Positions 20,601-32,600 of a stretch of DNA of 64,000 nucleotides are shown here, in pieces. Each line of letters opens with the position of its first letter. The first letter of the stretch is position 1. Made by a program: the position numbers and the translations under genes. The stretch comes from Certhia americana (taxonomy: Eukaryota > Chordata > Aves > Passeriformes > Certhiidae), in contig JAGMWU010000060.1 in the NCBI GenBank assembly GCA_018697195.1, positions 3,722 through 67,721 on the forward strand. Direction: 5' to 3'. A model generated the notes under the pieces. It worked only from the letters and a program-made list of their open reading frames with translations, did no database searches and was not told the origin of the DNA.

Positions 20601-23600
20601 TTCCTTCAGCCACCACTACAATGACCTTACAGCAGTGGATGAGGGAAGAGCAACAGATGTCATCTACCTCGACTTGTACAAAGCATTTGACACTGTCCCA
20701 CTTAAGATCCAGTCTCTAAACTGGAGACACATGGATTTGAAAGATAGACCATTCAATGTATTGGGAATTGGCTGGATGGACTCACCCAAAGAGTCACAGT
20801 CACCAGCCCAGTGTTGGTTGCGACCAGGATAGCTTTGATGTGGTGATGGTGAAGAGAGGCAGGAAGGGCCTTTGATTGGGATCACAGAGATGTTTATTCC
20901 AGCCACACACACAGACTGTCCAGGGACAAAGGAAAGGTTCATGGGAAGGGTCCAGGTTAAAGTGTATGGGTGCTGGGGGCTGGGAGAGCATCAGGGATCA
21001 ATTGTCAGGGGGCATGGGGCTACAAAGGTGGGGTCAGGGTATGGGAGCAATGGGGAAATTGGGAGGGAGTGAGTGAGGGGCACAGGGACGGAGAGGGGAT
21101 TAACAGGGCTGACTGAGGGAGCAGAACAGGGTACATTGGCATAACAGAACAGGAGATCTTGTGAGAGAAGCCTCTGATGTCTCCTTAACATAGGCAAAGC
21201 CTCTCCACAACCCTCCCTTTCTGTATTTATTAATAAAGAAGCCTTTTCTCAAGGATTTTAAAATTGAACATTTTAGGCAACTGAATGAACACAAAATGAC
21301 AAGAGCAATCAAAAACAATCATATGACAATTTTTCAAAATGCAAGTTTCTTCTTGCGTTTTCAATGTCCAAACAGATTTTCTAGTGTCTTGGACTGGCAA
21401 GAGTGAGGCAGGGTGTTGATGGCATGGCTTATCAGGAAACTGAGTCAGGAGAGGGTTTCCTCAGCAGAGGCTGGTTCTTTGCTGGCTGTTAGCACTGTGA
21501 TCAGCTGTGATTGTGTCTGTATGAGGTAGTGTGGGGGTGCTGTGCCTGTTGGTACTTCAAATAGAGGTTGTTAATTTTTTAAGAAAAGGGTTGTTATTTC
21601 AGGGGACTTTCTCTACCTCCCTCATTTCAAATGTCCAAGTGGAAACCAGTGATGAGTGCTGCTCTTCAGGTCTCCATAGGGACAATTTGACATCTTAGCT
21701 GGTGATGTGGACAGTGGCATCAAGGGCACTCCCAGCACATTTGCCAATGACAAGGAGCTGTGTGGTGCAGACATGTGCTGGAGGGAAGGGATGGGGCATC
21801 CAGAGGCACCTGGCCAGGCTGCAGAGCTGTGACGGTGCCAGTTCATGCAGGACCAAGGGCAAGGTCCTGCACATGGGTCAGGGCAATCCCAGCACAAACA
21901 CAGACTGGTCAGAGAATGTATCAAAAGCAGCTCTAGAGACAAGGACTTGGGGGCATTTGTGGACAAAAAGTTCAGTATGACTCAGCAGTATGTGCTTGGA
22001 GCACAAAAAGTCAACTGTGTCCCAGGCTGCATCAAAAGATGTGTGGCCAGCAGGTCGAGAGGGATGATTCTCACCCTCTATGCTGCTTTTCTGAGACCCC
22101 ACCTGCAGTTCTGCATCCAGATCTGGTGCCCCCAGCACAGCAAAGACATGGAGCTGTTGGAAAAAGTCCACTAGCTTGATCACAGGGCTGAAACCCTTCT
22201 GTTCTGAAGCCAGGCTGAGAGTCTGGGCTGTTCACCCTGAAGAAGTGAAGGCTCCAGGCAGACCTTAGCAACCCTTCCAGTGCCTAAAGGGTCTCCAAGA
22301 GAGCTGGAGAGGGACTTTGGAAAAGGGCCTGCAGTGACAGGACAAGGGGAACAGCTTCCCACTGCCAGAGAGCTGGCTTAGATGGGATATTGGGAACAAA
22401 CTCTTCTTTGTATAAGTGGTGAGGCCCTAGCAATGGTTGCCCAGAGAAATGGCCGCCATTTGTCTTGAAATATTCCACACCGTGCTGGATGGGGCTCTGA
22501 TTAACCTGATCTACTGGAAGGTATCCCTGCCCATGGCAGAGGGTTGGAGCTAGATGATCTTTAAGTCCCTTCCAACCCAAACCATTCTACGATTCTGTGA
22601 CTCCAGCCCCTCAATGTCTCTCTTTCTGTTAAAGGCCCAGAACTGGACATGGCACTTTAAGTGTCTCTACAGTGCCCAGCAGAGAGGGACAATCACTGCT
22701 CTGGGCCTGTGGCCACACTAGGCTGGTACCAGCCAGGTGCCATTTGCCTACGTGGACTCATGTTCGACCACTGTAAAACAGAAGCCCCAGGTTGTTTTCC
22801 AGCTTTCCAGTCACCCTGCCCCCAGCCTGGGGTGCTGCATGGAGCTGTGGTGACCAAAGAACAGGATCCAGCATTTTAGCAACCAGAACCTTCAGATCTC
22901 TGTGACTGCCAGCATCACTGTGCCATTACATCACTTTTTCACTAGACTTTCTTTCACTTGCCATTGGTATGAGAACTCACCCCATCTTTTATCAGGAATA
23001 TTCTGTGTCACACAGGCAGCTTCCCAGTAGCCTGCATGCTTACTCAGGACATGGAAATTTCTCATGCGGCAGTGTTGTCCATCCTCCTCCCCAAAGCCTC
23101 CCGTGGTAAGAATCACATTGGGTTTTATAAGAACAGAGTGGTGACCATAACGTCTCAGGCCAGGAATTCCTGAGAGCCTTGCACATACTGTTGCAGGGAC
23201 ACTCCCAGCCATCCAAACAGGACCAGCATGACGAGGAACTGAAAGCCAAAGAGAACCAAAGAATTTATGCACAAATACAAACCAAGGACTACATTTTAAG
23301 TAAGAGATTAAGCATGTCACCTTTTCAAGGTGACCATTCATCTTTTCAAGAAGAGAAAACTGAGAAGCAAGTTGACAGTGCACACAGATAATCTGACATG
23401 ACCTAGAAATCAGGATATAATGGTTAAAACTACTACTGTACCAACTGTAACTTCCACTCTGCTCACTCAGCTCCTGCAATTCTGAGACTGCTTTCCTGGG
23501 GTGGACGCAAGACAGGCCAAGTGAGTGTAGCATCCAAAACTGCTGCAGCAAGATATGAATCACTGCGGTGTACCTTCAAAAGGAGCACCTGTCTGATTAG

Positions 23601-26600
23601 GACAATAGTTGGCTACATGAACAGCAAAGAATAGCAGAAAAAGGACAAACACCTGGAAGCTGATTTCAAAATTTCTGGCCAGATTTTGATCCTACCATCA
23701 CAGAAGCATTGAAATAACATTCTGAAGCACGAAAAGTAATCTGGTAATTCCAACAGTCCCTATAGGAGGGCATTTCCAGTTATCTAAGTATCTTCTCTCT
23801 AAATATTATATCACTTAGCACAAAGCAAACTTTCAGCACAGGACTCCGGCTCATCTACACATTGTTTTCCTTTAATCAGTTTGGAATCTGTGTCTTCTCT
23901 CTTTAAATCAAGAGCTTTATTCTTGTAAGAGATGATGAAGTGGAGGAGTAGCTCGCAGTCCATTTTTTGTATGCCATAATCAGAAAAACTGCCTGTACTG
24001 ATCGTTGCTTTGTACAAGACCCTTTATCATTTACTTTATCATTTGACGAAGTAAGAAATTTCATCTCCTTCAGCTTAAATGTCTTTTTACAGACTGATCT
24101 TTTAAAGACGGAGGAGTTTTTTCATGTCACAAAATATAGTTACCACGATCTCTTTAAGAGATTTAGTACTTGCACTCTCTTGAACTGGGATCCAAGTCTA
24201 TCTGAGAGGACAACTGGGGGCATTTTTTGATATTAGAGACATATCTTTCACATTCCCAGTAAAATATATCGAACCACGGACAATTTAGCAGACTTTGAAG
24301 CCTTTTGCTATCTATCATTTTTTAATACAACTGAATAGCAGTAGAAAGACCCTAATCCTGTCTCTAATGAATCACATGTCTTCACTGTAATAAAGTCCAT
24401 TAAGAAAATGTTAGATTTTTTTTCCTTAATTTAAGGATAGATACTATGCCTTTACAAGCCTTCAAGGACTTAACTCAAGGATCAGTGACAATCACACAGT
24501 ACATTAAACCACACCCACATTCATTTAGGTTCAATTTCACAATATCTTCAAATCTAATTGAGACACAACACATGGATCCAGTGGCCTTTATGGCCTCAGG
24601 AATGCCATCCTGCCCTGTCTTTTTCAGCTGCTTTTCTTTCTCCCTAGAACACAGATTTCAACTTTCTCTTGAAGCTACAACTACTTGTGGTGCTATACTG
24701 TGAATACTAGTGATATAAAACAGGTTAAAAATAACCTTCTTCTTTCTACCCTGAAAAAGGAAGCAAGCAGTCAAATCCAGGAACTTCTTGGACTGCTACT
24801 GCCACCAACTCCTTTTTATCTTGGAAACACAGTCTTGGTCTTGGCTTTTTCCCCAGCTGTACTACTTTTCTCCCATCTAAAAAAAGTGACTTACAGATTT
24901 AAAAGCATTTCAGAAACAGAAATACGACAAGTAAAATTGCACCCACACAGGATAACAAAGCAAAGCACAGCTTCATGTCAGGCTTCTGAGTGGTCTGCTG
25001 GTCAGGGCAGTAAAGAAAACAGAACAACCTTTTGGGAGCTGGAAGGAAAGAATGGTTCAGAGAGCTGTATGTGGAGGCAACCAGGAATAAATTCAAAAGG
25101 GAGATCTCAAAAACAGGAGGAGAAGCAGGGTAGGCTGGCATTGTAGCCACACACTGGAAGGGCTCCCACATGAAGAAATTACAGGCTATTCAGACTGAGA
25201 GGTTCAACAAACTGAAAGAATGGAAGTTATCAGAACCAGCAGCATTAGGCCACAACCCTGGCCTTGCTTTGGACAGCAGAACTCTTGTGGAGGAGTGGAG
25301 AAAGCTACCAGACAGCAGCATTCTATATCTGCCCCTTCCAGGATTTCAATGTCTTCTAAAAACCTCTCAGAGATGCCTACATGAGATAAAAGAATACTGT
25401 GAAAACTACTTGGTGTGTTACCTGTCACACTGGGTAACAACGGAGTCCAGGAAGGTTCCATCCCCTTTGATGCAGCCAACACAAAGTAATGAGAACATTT
25501 CAGATGCCATTCCTGTAGCAAGCCCAAAGTAAAAAACAAATAAACAAACTGAAAAAGAAAGAACTGAACAAAAAACAACCCCCTTCAAAATCTTAAAGCA
25601 AAAAGTAGTCAGGACCTCAGAACACCCACAGTGACCAAATCAAATACCAACTCAGCCTAGCACTGTTTCCATCAATGGTCAAAATCAGAGGGGTAAAGCT
25701 GAATAGGAGAAAGAACTGGTGGGTCTCAAAGTCCTCACTCAACTTTCAAAAAATTAAAGCTTCTAATCAAGAAGCTGTGTCTTGGTATTGAACAATCCTT
25801 GATGGATTTTTCATCCGTGAGCCTACCCAGTTGCTCTCTGAACTCAGATAAACTTCTAACGTGCCCAACATGCACCCCATAACTTAACTATATGTTGCAT
25901 GAGAAAGTTTTCCTTTTAGGGATCAGCTTCCCTTCATGCTTCTCAGTTCTTAACATAAAAAAGAGTGAGGTCTATACCAGAGGGATTAAGGTTTTTAAAG
26001 TTCATGGAATATAAGTGATTCCAAAGAAATCACAAATGTTAAAAGGTACAATGGTCTATGCTGGACAATAATAATCATTTTCAGTCTGGCCTTGGAAACA
26101 TTCTGAGGTAGAAGCACAAGCAAAAGGAATGTACAGGAAGCGAGTAGCAAGGAGAGTTCACTCTGGCATTTATGGACATCAGGGAATTGAGTGTGTTCAT
26201 TCCCGTGGGGTGGGATATATTCAGCCAACTATGTGACTAGCAAGCATAAACATGAATTTAAAAGAACTCATGTTATCAGCTTCACTTCCCCAACCCATAT
26301 CAGAAGTAAAAAAATCATCTTTTGAAAAGGGACTTCCAGAAATTAACATAAATGGAATGGAAGAATCCACTATTAGTCCCTAAGCAAATTAATCTAAAAA
26401 TAGTCTCCACACTGGTATCTATTTTAATTTTTGATGTAAATAAGAAAATTTAATTTGGCCAAGCTTGTTTACAGTAAGACCTGGATCTTACTTAATCTTT
26501 CCCTCAAAGGCTAATTGTAGAGCTCTCTGTTATCATATTGTTTACTCCTCTGCATGTTTCCAGCTTGGACTCATGCACATTAACCTCTTCTGTAAGGAAA

Positions 26601-29600
26601 ACAATACCACGTCTTTACCTTCCCACTGTATGAGCAATGGCCTTGACTTACAATTCTAGCACTTAACCTAAACCACTTAGCAAATCTGCCACCACTTTCA
26701 GTCACCACTTTTGCATTCATATAGCAGAGCAAATCCTACCATGCTGGCAAAATAAATTCAAGCACATTCAATTGTTTTCATACTACAGTTATTAGATTTC
26801 TAAAATTATGAACAGAGAACCATAAAATCAAAAAGGGACTTCTAGTAAGTAAACCACAGGATATTTAGCTCCAAGTTACTCACTATCTTGCACTTATCTT
26901 CACTTCTAGACTTCAAATAGTCAGAAACTTTGCCAGCAGTTAACATAAAAATGGCAAAGAACAGAGCCTTAGCTGAATTTCAATCATTAATACCAGAGCG
27001 GCTGTACAAAGTCTGACCAAAAAATATCTGAAATGAGTAACCTGTATCCAACAAGAACAAACAATATAATCTATGGAAATGGAAGAGAGCAGGACAAGTG
27101 CATCTGCTTCCCTCAGGAATGCTCTCAACCAACTGCAGCCAGGAACAGCACATCAGATGTATATTTATATATTCAGTAATCCTCATTGGATTTTTCTTTC
27201 ATTCAAGTAATTGTCCCTTGAATCCATGCCAACTTTTAGCATGTACAACTTCTTTTATACTGCCAGGTAGTTTGCTGTGACAAGCTGTCCTGGGTTGATG
27301 CCTGTCTCCTTCAAAGACTGCTCACAGGAAGGAAGGGACATGAAGCTTTTCCAAGATCAAGGAGAGCCTTCTTTCCATGCTGCTTCACCAGGAGCTCCCC
27401 ATGGCCTCTGTGTTAACTAAACTGATCCAAGGTCCCCTCCATCTCCATGAGCACCTGTGCCTCAGCAGCTCTGTACAGAATTACAACCGTGAGAACTTGC
27501 AAATACCTTATGATACCAAAGCCAGGTCCCTGATCTTCAGAATAAAGGAGGGTTACCTCATACTCATCAAAAGGCTCCAGAGTCTGCACTCTTTGCTGCT
27601 CATCTTCTGGAATACAACAGGTGAAAAACTCATTCATATCCATGACACTGCACTCAGTCCAGCCCTAAAAGACAAATCCCTCAAAGTTATCACCTCTGGA
27701 AGGACAGAAACTCACTTCCCATAGGGAAAAAAAAGACCCTAAATTAAACACCTGCATGAGTCACTAAGACTGTTTAGCTAAAGCAAAAGCATCTCAAAAA
27801 CTAGTGAAAATAGATCTCTCGTCTGTAAAGTTCTTAAAAACTTAATTTATTACATCAAAAGCCTCAGAGGAACCCATTAATCCCATATGAGACAGAAGGC
27901 TTCAAGCCAGTTGGAAGCACCTTCTAATGATGAGTTGTGCTACCAGAGAAGGCAGTAGCTCAGCCTGAGCCCTGTTTGCTTCAACCCATAACTGACCAAG
28001 AACTTAACTGTTCCAATCTTCCTCAGATAAATCATGCTTCATGCATGCCCTAGAGCTGCAGGTTCTCACCTTCCCCAGAAAGCGCCTCTGCTGTGCCTCA
28101 CAGTCAGGGTATTGTGCCAGTGAGTGCAGTGCAGTGTTCAGCTGGCTGAAATGCTGCTGCATGACGTGCCCAAAGGGGTCCTCTGGGAGCACCTGCTCAT
28201 ATACCAGGAAGCATGCCTGAGGGAAATGCTCTGCTGCCCACTGAATCAAGGCATCTGACCTGTTGGGAGATTGTGCATAAGAAATTAAATTGAGGGCCCA
28301 CTCATCACATGACAGATGCAGTGTATCTTCCTGTAACACTGTAAAGCTGCTATTAAGGCACCCTGAGAAATACACTCTCACACCAATGAGAGTGCTCCCA
28401 TCTCCTCCCATCTGCACAGACAATTCAGGGGACGAGAAGAACAAAAAACTCAAAATTGCTCATTTGAGATTTCTCTTCTTTTTTTTCTTCCTTTTAGGAT
28501 ATCATGTGGACACCAATTGCATCATCACAATCATGACGTAGAGAGCTATTTGGGACACCACAAAATTCCCAAGGTTTTAGTTTCAAGAGAACTGGTCTCA
28601 AGGTGACATGCTCAAAAAGAAGCTTGCTGTTTTCCCTTTACCACTGGGTAAGAGAGGAGAACCCAGCTGACCTGGTATTCTCCATGTAGGTGAGCACCAC
28701 CTCTGCGATGAAGAGGGTGGGGATTTCATTGTTCAGTCCTGCTTCCTCCAGGGTTCTCTCCAGCTCAGACAGCTCTGATAAATCCACTCCCAGTAATTTA
28801 TAATCTTTTCCAGAAAAGATAATGGCTCCTGGGAGACAAAAATGATACAACCTCACTATGGTGCTGCTGCAATACTGAGACCAAAAGAGATAAACATAAA
28901 AATCAAACCCGCAGACAATCACTCACACGGCTATGTCCGTCAACTATATTTCTCTGGAACACGTACAAGAAAATTCCCATCACTACATCACTCCAGAAGG
29001 GATAGTACCAATTAATCCATTAACTGCAGGGCTAAAAACTCCATTATTCCTTATGCAAATTTTACCTGCAGATTTCTCATGGAATTATTACACTTACTAT
29101 AACAACAAAACTTTATTATATTTACTTTAAGAAAAAATTTTAGAACCATTGTAATTCAAAATCAAACCTGTGGAGGTCAGTGGACCCTGAGAGGCTTTGC
29201 CTATGTTAAGGAGACATCAGAGGCTTCTCTCACAAGATCTCCTGTTCTGTTATGCCAATGTACCCCTGTTCTGCTCCCTCAGTCAGCCCTGTTAATCCCC
29301 TCTCCATCCCTGTGCCCCTCACTCACTCCCTCCCAATTTCCCCATTGCTTCCATACCCTGACCCCGTCTTTGTAGCCCCATGCCCCCTGACAATTGATCC
29401 CTGATGCTCTCCCAGCCCCCAGCACCCATACACTTCAACCTGGACCCTTCCCATGAACCTTGCCTTTGTCCCTGGACAGTCTGTGTGTGTGGCTGGAATA
29501 AACATCTCTGTGATCCCAATCAAAGGCCCTTCCTGCCTCTCTTCACCATCACCACATCAACAGCTATCCCGGTTGCAACACAAACCTAAAGGGCTCTCAT

Positions 29601-32600
29601 TTATACACCTTTCACTTCAAGCTAAGAAACCACCATTGCTTTGATAGAATTTCAATGGTTTCCCTCACAATCAGAAAACCATTCTCAGGCTTCTTAGGCT
29701 TGGTTGGTTGGTTTATTAAACAGATTTTGTTTCTGCATAATGGCACTGAGTCCTGAAACTGTGAATGCTAGCTCTTGGCAAACACCAGGACCTGACTCAC
29801 AGATCATGATCTTCAGAAATAAGTTCCAGTTCATGATCTGCAAGCATTATCATACCTCTGTACCCCATCAGAATACCCTAAATTATGCCCTGTCTACCTT
29901 TTCAGCCAAAAGCACATCATTAACAAAGCAAACTGTAAAGTATCTTTAGAAATCACCTACTCTGTCTCTGCAGCCTAACAACTGTAACTGTCCTGAGGAC
30001 AGTTAACCTACACTGTTCTCAAAGGCATACACTTCTGGAGGCAAAATGGCCTTTTTTCAGAAGTGTATCAGAGTGTTTGGTTCTAATTTCTTCTAACTTG
30101 TCCATTCATCCTTTGCTGACCTCTGAACACACAGAATAGGGTATTTCCAACTATGTGACACCTTGCTTTAAGTACCTGAAGATTCTTGAGATTCTTGGTA
30201 TGGACAGAGTTCCCTGACACAGGACTCTGCCAATATTAAAAATGTGAATGGATTCAGGAAGAAAATTAACAAGCTCATGGAAGAGCTACTCACTACGACC
30301 TGGGAGACAGGAATTCACACTCTATAGCTGTCTTCCATCTGTATTTAAATTGATTAATATCACCAAAATGCAGTGGCTTACATATGTCCCTATTGCATTT
30401 CATTCCATGTTTTCCAGACCATTTGTGTAGTTTGTCAAACTCCTACTCTCATTCATCTTAGTGCAGGTCCCCACGTTGCAAGTCCCCAGGTTTATATTTT
30501 ACCTTCTATAGGATATCATTTAGAGCATTACTGGAAATGCTGGAGGAAAACAGATGCAGGAGAAACCTCTAGTGATCCACATACTTTACATTCCTTCTTT
30601 AGTCCCTTAGCACTGAGCTGGGACAATACTCTTCACTAGTTTCACAAGGCTCATTTTCTCCTGCCTTGGAGGGCAAAAAAAAAAGTCAGGAGACGTAACA
30701 ACTAATGTTTTATTACAGTCAAGACACTTAAGAGGCAAATCTTCTCTCTTACCCAAAAAGACCATAAATTATTGTATAATTTAGGGTGAAAGGGACATTT
30801 AAATTCATCTTGTCCAAATACTTCCTCACAGCAATTATCTGCGTCATGTTGCTCAAAGCTTTGTCCAGTCAAGCCCTATCTCCAAGGCTGGAGATTCCAT
30901 TACCTTTCTAGGCAATCTGTGCCCATTTTAAACTATCTCATGTGATGCAACCTCTATACATCACTGGAATTTCTTTCTTTTTGTAACTTTCAACCATTGT
31001 CCCTTGACTATTTGCTTTATACCTCCCAGAAAAGTGTGGCTCTGTCTTTTCTAACCTCTCCCACTACGTATGCTGAAGACTGCTGTAAGACTCACCTCCC
31101 TCCCAAACTCCTCCCCATACAGCTGAACAAACACAGTTCTCTCAGCCTCCCCTCCTACATCACCTGCTCCATCACTTCATCACCCTCATCACCTGCCACT
31201 GGATATGCTACAGTTTGCTGCTGTTTTTGGACCAGTATGCTCCTAGCTGGACACACCCTTTCAGAAACTGCAACAGAAAAAACTGACCTTGGTTTGATAT
31301 AATAAGATCCTGAAAAATACATCCTGGCTTCTTGTTATCTCCCAATGCTTACAAATTATTTGTTTCAACACTTTTCATAAAATGAACATCCTTTTCATGC
31401 CCATTTCATAGTTCCCCTACTATAATCTCTTGCTTTTTGATGGCTGAAGCCATGTTTACTTCTTCTAAACATTTTTGCACACAAACAATCTTCCATGAAT
31501 CTCATACCTAATCCTTCCCCTCCAGTGTCTCCCACCAGTGCTGACAACTCTTTCACTCCTTTGATCAGAGTAGCTTTTTGGCGAGCCACATTTGGGAAAT
31601 CTACTTCATATACCACAGTGCGATGCAGAAGACCCATATCCTTCAAACGGAAGTATAAGGAATCAAAGCCAGCACCTAAAGATAGGATCTGCACACAAAG
31701 TATCAGAAAAAGTTATACCAAACACTAGCAGCCTCTTCAGCACCTAGGTGTGAAAATATAAAATATCATCTGTAGAGTGACAAAATCAGGCAACCTCCTG
31801 CTAGAGGCAGAAGAATTCTGTGTGGTTATTGTCACCTCCCAGATCTGCCAAAGATCCCCCACTTCTGCCAAAGTGACACATGGACCTCCACAGTACTGCC
31901 AGTCAGATCTCTGTGCCCTGCTAGGTGCAGGAGTTACTGCCCAGATGCCAGAAAGACTTTACACACATTTAGTGAGAGATGCCAGAAGCCCCAGAGAAAA
32001 TGTACCTGTGTCCTGGGCAGGCTTTGTGTCTTCAGCAGGAAGTCCTGAACACAGTGATCAACAGCACGGGCACGGATGTAATAACCCCTGTAGGAACAAA
32101 TTCAGTTGTAATCACTGAACCCAATTTCTCCAGCACTGGCAACTTCAATTTTAAAAAAATAAAGATTTTTTTTTTTTTTCCCTAAGCTTCTACCCAATAA
32201 TTTCCTGTTTACAGACCTGCACTGGGAGATGATTTTGTCATCTCTAGACCTTGCTAATAAATACAGAGCTCCTGCAACCAGTGTGCATGTTAATCATCAA
32301 GACAATGGATAACCCAGAGAAAACGTGCAGATATCCCAGCTGGACCTGTTCTGTTTTGTGTAAGTAAATATTTGCTGAATGAAAATATATGAATTGCTCC
32401 CTGGCAATGCAGCTGGCCAATACCTGAGTTCCTGCTCCAAACCATATGCCGTAACAACAAAATGAATTAGTGCATGTTAAGGTAGTAAGAAGGGAACAAA
32501 AAAAGGAGGAAAAGCAAAGTCAGGAGAGGAATTCTGTTCTCTGGTTTTTGAATAAACGGAACAAAGTCAGACTAACTCCTGGAAAGCATTTACCGTTTCC

